Shown: positions 21,591-33,599 of the stretch, piece by piece
How the letters are laid out: every line of letters starts with the position of its first letter
Numbering within the stretch: position 1 is the stretch's first letter
From: Panicum virgatum
Lineage: Eukaryota > Streptophyta > Magnoliopsida > Poales > Poaceae
DNA length: 64,000 nt
Assembly (NCBI RefSeq): GCF_016808335.1
Contig: NC_053142.1
Span: 44,187,674-44,251,673, forward strand
Direction of reading: 5' to 3'
Notes under the pieces: generated by a model
Told to the model about the DNA's origin: nothing
Seen by the model: only the letters and a program-made list of their open reading frames with translations
Databases searched by the model: none
Translations under genes and position numbers: made by a program

Positions 21591-23252
21591 TGAAAGCATC
21601 TAGGCCCCTAATTCGAGTTTTGGTAATTAATGACAACGGTTTGTGGATTAATGATTTCATTTGAGATAATGAGTATAGGTTGATCCACGGATGAAAGAGA
21701 TTTGGTTGTGAACGTATGGAGTTTTGGAGATGATGAGCAAAGCTCGGGCTCAAGGCAAAAGTATAAAATAAGGCTTTTATATTTTACCGGTCACAAGGCG
21801 TTTAGTGGATGAAAAGTGACCGGATTTGTTGGATAGATAGCCGTACTATCAAGAGGGGTTGTGTACTCATGCTTGACGGGTCTTTAATGCCATTTTGCTC
21901 AAAATGTCTAGTTGCATGCATGAGGGCTAACGGCGTTTTGAAAAGATTTGAAAAAGACTAAGTTTGAGAGCTGACTGAGTAACGGCGGACAGTCCGCACC
22001 CGAGGGGAGGACAGTCCGCGACCGTTCCAGAGAGCTTGCAAAGTCCCTGGTGGGCTCGCGGACGGTCCGGCCCAGGTGGGCGGACGGTCCGCCACTTTAT
22101 TTCAAAAGTTGTACCAGAAAGGGTGTCTCTCTGGTGTGGGCTTCAAAGTTGAACGGCGGGCAGTCCGCCCATAGGGCGCGGACGGTCCGCCGGCTAATCT
22201 CAGATTTGTACAAGAGAGGATGTTTCTCTGGTTTGGGCTGAAAAGTTAACTGCGGACGGTCCGCTGCTGAGGCACGGACGGTCCGCAGGCTAATCTCAAA
22301 GTTGTTCCAGAAATGATGTTAGTCTCTGGTGGTGTGGAACTCTTAACTGCGGACGGTCCGCCTCTGGGGCGCGGACGGTCCGCCAGGGCTTAACGGCTAG
22401 TTCTGACATGCATTAAATGCACTCTGACTCACTGGTTTATAACGGTGGACAGTCCGGTTTTTGAAACGCGGACGGTCTGCGACTTCGCAGAAAAGAGTGT
22501 AACGGCTAGTTTTTGAAGGGGTGTCTATATATACCCAATGCCCGGCCATTGGGTGTCTCTCTTGGCCATTTGGACAGCATTCTTGACACATTAGAGCTAA
22601 GGCATCCCTCTCTCACACACACTTGCTTAGAGATTGCATTCTTGAGAGTGTGAGAGCTTCCTAGTGCATTGCATCAAGAGTTTGAGCTTTGTGGCATTAG
22701 GGAAACTTCAAGCAAGCGTCATCAACTTGTTACTCTTGGGAGTTGCCGCTCCCTAGACGGCTTGGAGAAGAGGATTTCGTGGAGCACCTCCAAGGAGAAT
22801 TGTTGAGGAGCCCCGATTTCGGTTGTGAGAGGTTTTGTGCTCACCTCACCGGAGTGGTGAAGAGCAACTCTTGTGGAATCGAGGTGTGGAGCGGTTTCTT
22901 GATTCAAGCCGGCTCAAGATCAAGAGGTTCTTGATAGAGGAGCGGTTGATTCTTGGAATGCACCTCAACGTGGATTAGGGGTGACCGGCAAGTCATCGAC
23001 ACCACGGGATAAACTCTTGTGTCAAGCTTGGTTACTTCTCTTGCTCACTTTAATTGTTGTTTTACTTTGAGCAATTTACTTTACTAGAGCTTGATTTGTA
23101 TCTTGTCACCCTAGGTTGCAAACACATCTAGAGATAGTAGTAGCATGACATAGGGCTTTCCTTTGTTACTAATTAAATTTATCTAGTGTTATTGGTTTTA
23201 GATTTTAAACCGCCTATTCACCCCCCCTCTAGTCGGTGTTCTTGATCCTACA
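21591..23252 (+). repeat. 5' LTR of the copia element
   Basis: 1662 bp, TG...CA. It contains about twelve copies of the near-palindrome GCGGACGGTCCGC or GCGGACAGTCCGC between 21983 and 22480, mostly in pairs 21-23 bp apart. A TATA-like CTATATATACCC near 22526-22537 lies just downstream of them, followed by the transcribed half of the LTR. Confidence 0.95.
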
Positions 23253-23254
23253 AG

Positions 23255-23267
23255 TGGTACCAGAGCT
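23255..23267 (+). promoter_or_regulatory. Primer-binding site (initiator Met tRNA type)
   Basis: TGGTACCAGAGCT starts two bases after the 5' LTR and matches the usual plant copia primer site complementary to the 3' end of initiator tRNA-Met, with one difference from TGGTATCAGAGC. Confidence 0.85.
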
Positions 23268-23311
23268 AAGTACTTCATTAATTATGGATTTAACCATCTT
23301 GGAGTAGAACA

Positions 23312-25066
23312 ATGACTAGTGATCATGGGATTCATGTTGGGAAGCCACCGTTCTTTGATGGGAACAATTATGATTATTGGAAGACTAAGATGTCGGCTCA
23401 TCTCAAAGCCATGAGTAGAAAGCTTTGGAGAGTAGTAAGTGATGGATATGTCATTTTGGACCCAAAGAGTTTGACACCCCTAGATGAGGAAAATGAGATA
23501 TTAAATGATTAAGGGGTTAATGTGCTCTTTTGTGCTCTTGATGTGACTGAATTTAATAGAGTCAAGAGTCTCACAAATGCAAATGACATATGGAAGAAGC
23601 TCATGGAAATTTATGAGGGCACATCTAGTGTGAAGGAGGCCAAGTTATATTTGCTTAAGGGCAATTTTAGTGAATTTACCATGAAGAAGGATGAGAGTAT
23701 AGCCGAGATGTTCAACCGGCTAAATGACATTGTGAATGACCTCAAGGGACTTGGATTTGAGGTGCCGGATGGAGATTTCAACCACAAGTTTCTTAGATGT
23801 CTTCCGGAAAGATATGACACAATTGTGACCTTACTTGTAAGGTCAAATGTGAAGACCTCAACTCCCACAAAAATATTGGGAGAAATTCTCACCTATGAGA
23901 TGTTCAAGAAATCTCAAGATGAAGCTCATGGTGGAGAAATTGATATGAAAAGAAAAGTGTGGCATTCAAAGCTCAAGATAGTAAAAATAAAGAAGAAAGT
24001 GGATGCCAAGAAGAAGAATCGGATGAGGAGATGGCTCTCTTTGTCAAGAGATTCAATAGAATGATGAGCAAGAAGAACTTTGACAAGAGAGGTCAATCAT
24101 CAAGAAAAAAATTCTTTTGTGGACAAGACTTGTTTCAATTGTGGTGAAGTAGGTCATATCATTGTCAATTGTCCAAACAAGAAAAAGGACAAGAAAAATG
24201 ATGAAAAGAAGAAGAAGAAGTTCATCAAGAAGAAGAAGAATGGCCAATCTTATTTTGTTGAATAGGATTCCGATGCAAACTCCGATGATGATGATGACAA
24301 GCCATCCAAGGGAGTTGCCGGGATCGCCATCAAGGAGGCTCCATCACTCTTCTCTACACCACATTGTCTTATGGCAAAGTGTGGTGCAAAGGTACAACAA
24401 GATGGTGAACTTGATGAACTTTCATATGATGATCTTATTGAAATGCTTAATGATGCCGATGAATTCATGACTAAGGAAAAGGCTAAGTTGAAGGACTTGA
24501 AGTTGAAGTTTACTTCTCTTCAAAATTCCTATGAGAAGCTTGGGGAAGCTCACAATACCTTGCTTAATCATGAAAGAAAAGCAACATTGAGCATTGGTGT
24601 TAGTTGTGATTTAATTGATGATAAATCTTGTGGCTCTAGCTCTACTAGTTCTATTTGCACCAAAATTGATAACCCATCTTGCAATGAATCTCTCTTTATG
24701 GAAAATAATTTGTTAAAGAAAGAGATCACTTGCTTGACTAATGATTTGAGAAAGTGCTATGATAGTAGAGATAAGTTCAACCATTGTTGGGCAAGCCAAA
24801 AGTTCACCTTGAACAAGCAAGGGTTTGGATATATTCCTAAGAAAGGGAAGAAGGATTTTGTGCAAACCAAAACTACTTTTGTGAAGAGTAGTGGTAAGAC
24901 ATATTGTGAAAAATGCAAGAAAGTTGGTCATGTTGAGAAGAATTGCACCAACAAGAAAGTCATATCCTTTGATTCAAGTTACATGCTTATGAAAAATTCA
25001 AATGGTAATGTTAGTGCAAAATTTGTTGGGATACCTATAAATGGTGCTAAAAAGAATGCCATTTAG
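23312..25066 (+). pseudogene. copia gag, interrupted
   Basis: It begins at 23312 (MTSDHGIHVGKPPFFDGNNY). It carries the gag capsid region of the DUF4219/UBN2 type (for example YDYWKTKMSAHL and FNRLNDIVNDLKGLG), a first zinc knuckle CFNCGEVGHIIVNC near 24131-24172, and a second CEKCKKVGHVEKNC near 24907-24948 after a coiled-coil-like stretch. Breaks are an in-frame TAA at 23510-23512, a frame change in an A-run near 23950, another in an A-run near 24105, a TAG at 24263-24265 and a TAG at 25064-25066. Each stop is one C-to-T or G-to-A transition from a sense codon, as expected for methylated retroelements. In an active element gag forms the virus-like particle. Confidence 0.9.
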
Positions 25067-25144
25067 GTGCCAAAAGTCTTGGTCACTAACATTCAAGGAC
25101 CCAAGAAAGTTTGGGTACCTAAAAGAGTTACTTCCTCTTTGTAG

Positions 25145-28100
25145 GTGAATTACAAGTCCGGAGGAAGACATTGGGTGCTTGATAGTGGATGCACTCAACA
25201 CATGACCGGAGATCCAATGATGTTTTCCTCTCTAGATGAGAATGTGGGTGGCTATAGTGACATCATCTTTGGTGACAATAGACGGGGCAAAGTCAAAGGA
25301 GTTGGTACAATTCCTATCTCAAGCGATCATTCTCTTTCAAAAGTATTGTTGGGTGACTCTCTCAAGTTTAATCTCTTAGCGGTCACTCAACTTTGTGATT
25401 GTGGATATAAATGTAGCTTCACTAAAGATGATGTTGTAGTGACTAGCTTGGATGGAAAAGATCACATCTTTACGAAATTTAGACATGTGGATGTATATCT
25501 TGTGGATTTTGCTACTAAAGAGGCAAACTTGTCCACTTGCTTATTCACTCAATCATATTTGGGTTGGTTATGGAATAGAAGGCTTGGTCATGTTGGCATG
25601 AAGCAACTCAACCGACTTTTGAAGCATGATTTAGTAGTTGGCTTGAAGAATGTAAAGTTTGATAAAGATAAGCTATGTAGTGCATGTCAAGCCGGAAAGC
25701 AAGTTGCAAATACTCATCCCACTAAGAGTGTCATGTCAACCGAGAGACCATTGGAATTATTACATATGGATTTATTTGGTCCTACAACTTATAGAAGTTT
25801 TGGTGGAAATTGCTATTGTCTTGTGGTAGTGGATGATTACTCAGGATATACATGGGTTTTCTTTCTTCATGACAAGGCCGATACATATGACACATTCAAG
25901 AAATTCTTCTCAAGAGCCGAAAATGAATTTGAGCTCAAGGTGAATAAAGTGATGAGTGACAATGGAAGTGAGTTTAGGAATACTAGAGTTGAGGAATGGT
26001 GTGATGAGAAAGGAATCAAGCATGAATTCTCAACCAAGTACACTCCGGAACAAAATGGTCTTGTTGAGAGGAAAAATAGAACCTTGATTGATATGGCAAG
26101 ATCAATGCTTTCCGAATACAATGTTTCAGATAGCTTTTGGGCCGAAGCAATCAACACGGCTTGTCATGCCTCAAATAGATTGTATTGCCATAGATTTTCA
26201 TAACAAGACCCCATATGAGTTGCTCATTGGAAGAAAGCCAAATATATCATATTTTAGAGTGTTTGGTCGCAAATGCTATATTCTCAAGAAGAGAACTCGG
26301 TTATCAAAGTTTCAAAGCAAATGTGATGAGGGTTTTCTTCTTGGATATTCATCTTGTAGCAAGGCTTATCGGGTCTACAACAAAACACATGGCATTGTTG
26401 AAGAAGCATATGATGTTGAGTTTGATGAAACAAATGGTTCTCATAATGAACAAGAAAATCTTGATGATGTGAGAAGTGATGGTTTGAGAAATGCAATGAA
26501 AAATATGTCAATTGGTGATGTTAGACCAAGAGAAGAAGATGAAGATGAAGATGGTACTTCTATCTCAAATGATCAAGCACAACAAATTGTACAAGATTCA
26601 AGTAATGATGATTCTCAAGTACAAGATCAAGTTGGTTCATCTAGTGCACCTTCTTCATCAACTCAAGAACCCATTGTTCCTCAAAGAATTCATCATGTTC
26701 TTACAAAGGATCATCCGGTGGATCAAATCATGGGTGATATTAGTAAGGGTGTCCAAACTCGATCTCGCATTGCTTCATTTTGTGAACATTATTCTTTTGT
26801 ATCTTTTCTTGAATCTAACCGTGTAGATGAAGCATTGAGAGATCCGGATTGGGTGAATGCTATGCATGAAGAATTAAATGATTTCACCCGGAATCAAGTT
26901 TGGGATTTAGTTGAGAGGCCCAAGAATTATAATGTTATTGGCACTAAATGGGTTTTTAGAAACAAGCAAAATGAAGATGGAATGGTTGTGAGAAACAAGG
27001 CAAGATTGATAGCTCAAGGCTTCACTCAAGTCGAAGGTTTGGATTTCGGTGAAACTTTTGCTCCCGTTGCTAGATTAGAAGCTATTAGAATTTTATTAGC
27101 TTATACTTGCTCTCACAACATAAAACTTTTTCAAATGGATGTGAAAAGTGCTTTCTTGAATGGCAAGATTAGTGAACTTGTTTTTGTTGAGCAACCTCCC
27201 GGTTTTGAAGATCCCAAGAAACCAAATCATGTATACAAGCTCTCTAAAGCTCTTTATGGTCTTAAGCAAGCTCCACGAGCTTGGTATGAAAGATTGAGGG
27301 ACTTTCTAATCTCTAAGGGCTTCAAAATTGGTAAGGTTGACACTACTTTGTTCACTAAAGATATTGGTAAAGATTTGTTTGTTTGTCAAATTTATGTTGA
27401 TGATATTATCTTTGGTTCAACTAACCCAAGTTTATGTGAGGAATTTGGTGAAATGATGTCTAGGAAATTTGAAATGTCCATAATTGGTGAATTGAGTTTC
27501 TTTCTTGGACTTCAAATCAAGCAACTCAAGTAAGGCACCTTTGTGTGTCAATCAAAATATGTGAAGGATATCTTGAAGAAATTTGGTATGGAAGATGCAA
27601 AACCAATCAAGACTCCTATGGCCACCAATGGACATCTCGACCTAGATGAGGGAGGTAACCCGGTTGACCAAAAGCTTTACCGTTCTATGATTGGTAGTTT
27701 GCTTTATTTGACCGCATCTAGGCCCGACATCATGTTTAGTGTTTGCATGTGTGCACGATTTCAAGCCGCACCTAGAGAATGTCATTTGACCGCCGTCAAA
27801 AGGATCTTGAGATACTTGAAATATTCTCCTAATATTGGTTTGTGGTATCCCAAGGGTGCTCATTTTGATTTGGTTGGATTCTCGGATTCGGATTATGCGG
27901 GGTGCAAGGTTGATAGGAAAAGCACCTCCGGTGGTTGTCACTTTCTTGGAAGATCTCTTGTATCATGGTCATCAAAAAAGCAAAATTCCGTAGCTCTTTC
28001 AACCGCCGAAGCGGAATATATCTCGGCCGGAAGTTGTTGTGCACAATTGTTATGGATGAAGCAAACTCTTCTTGACTATGGTGTAAAATTTGATGAAATT

Positions 28101-28346
28101 TTCTTGTTGTGTGATAATGAAAGTGCCGTGAAGATTGCCTCTAATCTGGTTCAACATTCAAGAACCAAGCATATTGATATCCGCCATCATTTTCTTAGAG
28201 ATCATGTGAACAAGGGTGATATCAAGATTGATGGTATTGGCACGGATGATCAATTAGCCGATATATTTACCAAGCCTTTGGATGAATCTCGGTTTTGCAA
28301 GTTGATAAATGAGTTAAATATCATTGACTTCTCAAATGTGGTTTGA
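25145..28346 (+). pseudogene. copia pol: protease, integrase, reverse transcriptase, RNase H (interrupted)
   Basis: Domains in order are aspartic protease (VLDSGCTQHMTGD), integrase zinc-binding HHCC (LGHVGMKQLNRLL ... CSACQAGK), integrase catalytic core (LHMDLFGP, MSDNGSEF, YTPEQNGLVERKNR), reverse transcriptase (GTKWVFRNK, FQMDVKSAFLNG, and the catalytic YVDDIIFGS near 27393) and RNase H (GFSDSDYAGC, STAEAEYISA, LLCDNESAV, RTKHIDIRHHF). Breaks are a stop at 25142-25144 just before the protease frame, a small deletion near 26195-26202 inside the integrase that changes frame, and a TAA at 27531-27533 between RT and RNase H. The catalytic residues themselves look intact. The domain order assigns the element to Ty1-copia. 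Confidence 0.95.
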
Positions 28347-28599
28347 AAACTAGCACATGTGGCATATGGTTCTTTCATGCACTAGTTGTTTCATTTTTCT
28401 GAATTTTTGAGGTATTTTTGAGCCATTTATGAGTTTTCATGATTTTACTCGATTTATTTTTGAATTCTTGTTGAAACTTGCTCATATGAGTCTTTTGAAT
28501 GTTTTCATGCAATATTTGAGATTTTTGGATTTTTATATGAGCAATGATCCCAAATTGGAGTTGGAATTGAGAAAATTGGCAAATTTCTGGGCTGACTGA

Positions 28600-29375
28600 A
28601 ATTTGGTACTGCGGACAGTCCGCGGGTAAGGGGCGGACAATCCGCCGTTCATGAGAATTATCCACCAGAGGCTCTGCAGAGAAGTTGTCAACCGCAAAAA
28701 TACACTGCGGACAGTCCGCCAAAGGACCGCGGACAGTCCGCCAGAGGCTGTGCAGAATTAGCCAGAGGCAGTGTCAGTCGGGTTGCAGTGTAGAATATTC
28801 AGATGCGGACGGTCTGCCAAAGGACGCGGACAGTCCGCGACTGAACAGAATGGTGGGGTCGGCCAGACTTGACTTATATTGGATGTCCCTCTCACTCCCC
28901 CCACCAAACCGCACACATCCTCCAAAAGGCTCTCTCTCTTTCTCTCTTAAGCACGTGGGGGAGACGACAAGGTCAAGCCTTTTTGGAGTGGTTCCCGGAC
29001 GGTCCGAGAACATCCCCGGACTCTTCTCAAGATTGTGCATCATGTCCTCTCGGTATTTCGATGAATCCCTAACTCTTGTTCTTGAATTTCTTTATTGGAA
29101 AGAGTTAGGGTTAGATGCTCCGATCTATTTTTGGACCATGGATTCTTGAAAAATACTTGGGGGATTTTATTCCTAGTGGTGAGGAGATGCTATAGTTATA
29201 ATTTGGTTGGTGGATTTGAATCAAAACTCAAAATATGGGTGAATCAAATATGAGGGCGATTTTGTGTTCCTGCGCAGAACAGATGGGTCGCGGACAGTCC
29301 GCCTGCTGGACGCGGACGGTCCGCCGTGGTAGTTCATGAACCGCGGACGGTCCGCGTTCAGAAGTGCGGACGGTC
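28600..29375 (+). repeat. Internal array of GCGGACAGTCCGC-type palindromes
   Basis: The spacer between RNase H and the third ORF carries about eleven near-palindromes of the kind found in the LTRs, at roughly 28611, 28633, 28706, 28727, 28805, 28826, 28995, 29291, 29311, 29342 and 29366. Most are again in pairs 21-22 bp apart. The rest of the spacer has no long ORF. Confidence 0.85.
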
Positions 29376-29570
29376 CATTAGTATCAGATTTTTCAAATCA
29401 ATGCTGAATTGACTTATATCATTATGGGTTGATCCTATTGCTTTGGTAATTGTTCTTATGGTTAAATCTTGATCTCAGGCCACCCCAGAAGATCATCAAG
29501 GCCACTGCTTCTAAAATCAAGAAGGCAATGACATCCAAAAAAACAAAGAGACAGTGATGACTCGGATGAT

Positions 29571-31082
29571 GTGGACTATGCTCCAAATGTCAGTGAGATG
29601 GCTGCTGCATCTTCAGTGGGAGATGTTGGTGATGAGTCTTCAGAGGAAGATACTGAGGGGGTTGATAATGATGTTACAGATTTGATGGGGCTGGATCTAC
29701 CTAGTCGACAGTGGACTGCAGAAAGCTATGCAAATGCAAGAGCAGTGGATCAGTTCAGCTTGCCTCGTGACACCAACATTCTCTTCTTCAAAACCGAGGT
29801 ACAAAAAGATGTTTACTTTGGTCATCTAATTAAGAAAAATGTATTCAAACATCAGACCATTGACCTAGGCTATATGAGACAACAACAAGTCATGACTGAT
29901 CTAGTAGATAGATTTCAGCAAATGGGGTTAGCAAATTTTTTGCAGCATAGGTGTGATTGGAATGAAACTGTGATACGCCAGTTCTATGCCACTCTAGAGA
30001 TCAACATGGTTGAGGAAACATTTAGGTGGACAACTGGCAAAAGAACCTATGGTGCTACATTTGCACAGTTTGCTGAGGTAAATCAATTGGATTATAATTT
30101 CATCAATAGTGAGCAAAGTATGAATGTTGTGTTAGAAAACCCTCTAGATGAGAATGACTACCCCATGTTCTATGAGCCTGCACATCTTGGAATTGCTAGA
30201 AGCTTTGGGGGCACTCAGGGTCTGAGGCATCATCTTGCAGTGATCAATAAAATTGTTAGAGTCACATTCATGCCTAAGAGTGGCAACAAGGACAAGATTA
30301 GAGGGCACTATTGGAATGTGATATCTCATATCATGAATGGAAATAGAATCAATGTCATTGCTCTTATCATGGATCAGCTTGCAGATTTGAGGCTTAACAT
30401 GGAAATGAACTTATATTTTGCTCCATATATTATGTCCATCATCAAGGTTAAGTCTAGCTTCAGAGGGTTATGTGAAAGCAAGCACACTCCTTTCAGGCCA
30501 TTCAAAAATGACAATGCTTTCCTCTTGAGGCCTTTGACTCCTTTCCCTGGAGATGATATGGATGCTGAAGCACAGGGGCAAGATGATAGTGATGATGATG
30601 CTCACATGGGAGCAGCTGCAGCTCAGCATGCCATGCCACCACCGCATCCTCCAGTACAGCAGCAGTGGGCCCCTCCAGCTGGCTACTTTGACCCATACTT
30701 TACATCCATGCAGGAGAGCATGTCCTCTCAGATTGCGGGGTTGGCTAGTCAGATGCAGAATCAAATGAACCTTAACTTTCAGAACATGCAGCAGCAGATG
30801 CTCTAGCCCATGATGGCTCAGATGCAGGGGTTTCAGGAGAGTTTACACTCAGATATAGCAGCTCTTGACTCACGTTTTGAGGATTTGCCCTCTTCTGAGC
30901 AGTTTGAGCAGCTTGAGCAGAGGCAGGAGCAGCTAGAGTAGCGATTTGATTCTTTCAGCACAGCCTTCACAGGGTTTTCGGACCACTTCTACTCGATATT
31001 TCCGGCTCCAATGCCGCCTCCAGAGTTCTACCAGCACCAGCCGTTCTACCCACCGCCACCTCCTCCACCGCCGATGGATTGA
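29571..31082 (+). pseudogene. Third ORF in the env position of the copia element
   Basis: An open frame runs 29571-30806, and its continuation after two TAG stops (30804-30806 and 30939-30941) reaches a final TGA at 31080-31082. The start is uncertain because an upstream basic segment (AMTSKKTKRQ, near 29530) is one frame away. The N-terminus is acidic (DESSEEDTEGVDND). The middle resembles the 'putative plant transposon protein' domain found in Sirevirus third ORFs (VIRQFYATLEINM, then FRWTTGKRTYGATFAQF). The tail is rich in Gln and Met, then Pro, with a coiled-coil-like SEQFEQLEQRQEQLE. I see no signal peptide or clear transmembrane segment, so 'envelope' is a positional label only. Confidence 0.7.
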
Positions 31083-31675
31083 CTTTCTAGGAAATTGATG
31101 CAAAGGGGGAGAAGGAGCTTTGGAGTGCTTGGATCTGGGGGGAGCTCATGAAGTTCTTATGGAGATCATTCGTTTTCGGCTTCCGCTTGCCACTCATGAT
31201 TACTTGTATTGAACTATTGCCACTCATGTTTATTTGTGTCTTGCATGAACTCTATTTAAGACTTGTGTTTGGTTTTGAATATTTGGTTTGTAATGTGTGA
31301 TGAACTATGTTGGTTGGTGCTACTCTTATATTTTATGTTCATCTTGTGGTTGAGAGGTTGTGCTAACCATGCTAAAATTCATATCATATATATCTTGTAT
31401 CTTGTATGCCTCGATTTCCACTTGTAGGGAAAACTCCGTCAAAAGTTTCAAATATATATATGTACTTGGTATTCATGAAAATTTTATATGCACATATCAA
31501 GGGGGAGTTCTCTCTACTCATCGAACTTGGTGAATTTATTCATACTATATTCTGAAATTTTCAAGAAAATGAGTAAGTTCTTCCAAAATTCAATTCCAAG
31601 TCCACCTTATGCCTAGTGTATAAAGTTGACTTGAAAACTTTTATCACTCCAAAATTTAGTGTTGTCATCAATTAC

Positions 31676-31690
31676 CAAAAAGGAGGAGAT
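31676..31690 (+). promoter_or_regulatory. Polypurine tract
   Basis: AAAAAGGAGGAGAT abuts the 3' LTR start at 31691. This is the standard plus-strand priming site of an LTR retrotransposon. Confidence 0.85.
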
Positions 31691-33352
31691 TGAAAGCATC
31701 TAGGCCCCTAATTCGAGTTTTGGTAATTAATGACAACGGTTTGTGGATTAACGATTTCATTTGAGATAATGAGTATAGGTTGATCCACGGATGAAAGAGA
31801 TTTGGTTGTGAACGTATGGAGTTTTGGAGATGATGAGCAAAGCTCGGGCTCAAGGCAAAGGTATAAAATAGGGCTTTTATATTTTACCGGTCACAAGGCG
31901 TTTAGTAGATGAAAAGTGACCGGATTTGTTGGATAGATAGCCGTACTATCAAGAGGGGTTGTGTACTCATGCTTGACGGGTCTTTAGTGCCATTTTGCTC
32001 AAAATGTCTAGTTGCATGCATGAGGGCTAACGGCGTTTTGAAAAGATTTGAAAAAGACTAAGTTTGAGAGCTGACTGAGTAACGGCGGACAGTCCGCACC
32101 CGAGGGGCGGACAGTCCGCGACCGTTCCAGAGAGCTTGCAAAGTCCCTGGTGGGCTTGCGGACGGTCCGGCCCAGGTGGGCGGACGGTCCGCCACTTTAT
32201 TTCAAAAGTTGTACCAGAAAGGGTGTCTCTCTGGTGCGGGCTTCAAAGTTGAACGGCGGACAGTCCGCCCATGGGGCGCGGACGGTCCGCCGGCTAATCT
32301 CAGATTTGTACCAGAGAGGATGTTTCTCTGGTTTGGGCTGAAAAGTTAACTGCGGACGGTCTGCTGCTGAGGCGCGGACGGTCCGCAGGCTAATCTCAAA
32401 GTTGTTCCAGAAACGATGTTAGTCTCTGGTGGTGTGGAACTCTTAACTGCGGACGGTCCGCCCCTGGGGCGCGGACGGTCCGCCAGGGCTTAACGGCTAG
32501 TTCTGACATGCATTAAATGCACTCTGACTCACTGGTTTATAACGGTGGACAGTCCGGTTTTTGAAACGCGGACGGTCCGCGACTTCGCAGAAAAGAGTGT
32601 AACAGCTAGTTTTTTAAGGGGTGTCTATATATACCCAATGCCCGGCCATTGGGTGTCTCTCTTGGCCATTTGGACAGCATTCTTGACACATTAGAGCTAA
32701 GGCATCCCTCTCTCACACACACTTGCTTAGAGATTGCATTCTTGAGAGTGTGAGAGCTTCCTAGTGCATTGCATCAAGAGTTTGAGCTTTGTGGCATTAG
32801 GGAAACTTCAAGCAAGCGTCATCAACTTGTTACTCTTGGGAGTTGCCGCTCCCTAGACGGCTTGGAGAAGAGGATTTCGTGGAGCACCTCCAAGGAGAAT
32901 TGTTGAGGAGCCCCGATTTCGGTTGTGAGAGGTTTTGTGCTCACCTCACCGGAGTGGTGAAGAGCAACTCTTGTGGAATCGAGGTGTGGAGCGGTTTCTT
33001 GATTCAAGCCGGCTCAAGATCAAGAGGTTCTTGATAGAGGAGCGGTTGATTCTTGGAATGCACCTCAACGTGGATTAGGGGTGACCGGCAAGTCATCGAC
33101 ACCACGGGATAAACTCTTGTGTCAAGCTTGGTTACTTCTCTTGCTCACTTTAATTGTTGTTTTACTTTGAGCAATTTACTTTACTAGAGCTTGATTTGTA
33201 TCTTGTCACCCTAGGTTGCAAACCCATATAGAGATAGTAGTAGCATGACATAGGGATTTCCTTTGTTACTAATTAAATTTCTCTAGTGTTATTGGTTTTA
33301 GATTTTAAACCGCCTATTCACACCCCCTCTAGTCGATGTTCTTGATCCTACA
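31691..33352 (+). repeat. 3' LTR of the copia element
   Basis: 1662 bp, same length as the 5' LTR and about 98.5% identical by eye. The same palindrome array and TATA-like box are present. It ends GATCCTACA before the CGCGC target duplication. Confidence 0.95.
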
Positions 33353-33599
33353 CGCGCCCCCGGCCACCTACTTGCCTCCCCGCCTGCCACACCGCGCGCC
33401 CCCGGCGGCCGTCTTTCCTTCCCCTTTCCCTCTCCAGGCGCACAAGCGAGGCCGCTGCTGCTGGCTCGCGGGCCCCGCACCACGCTGGTCGATGGCGGAC
33501 ATCCCGAAAGCCCCCTATTTCTAGGGGAAGCGAGCTCGTCCGCAAGGATTGCGGACGCTCAGCGGGACGCCGCTGCAGGCGATTTTCCCGCACTGGGCT

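Larger units (their letters stand above)
21591..33352 (+). mobile_element. Ty1-copia LTR retrotransposon, Sirevirus-like, inactive copy
   Basis: 11,762 bp flanked by a 5-bp duplication CGCGC (21586-21590 and 33353-33357). LTRs are 21591-23252 and 31691-33352, both exactly 1662 bp and starting TGAAAGCATC and ending GATCCTACA. I count about two dozen LTR differences by eye (about 1.5%), mostly transitions, so the insertion is fairly recent. Order is LTR, primer site, gag, protease, integrase, RT, RNase H, a long spacer, an env-position ORF, polypurine tract, LTR. Integrase before RT makes it copia. The long region after RNase H with an extra ORF matches the Sirevirus lineage (Opie/Ji/SIRE type). 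Every coding part is interrupted, so this copy cannot act by itself. Confidence 0.96.

Noticed and set aside
20401..21664. Several 250-290-codon frames on both strands
   Set aside because: They lie inside X1, cross the copia insertion point in one case, and are low-complexity artefacts of GC-rich DNA.
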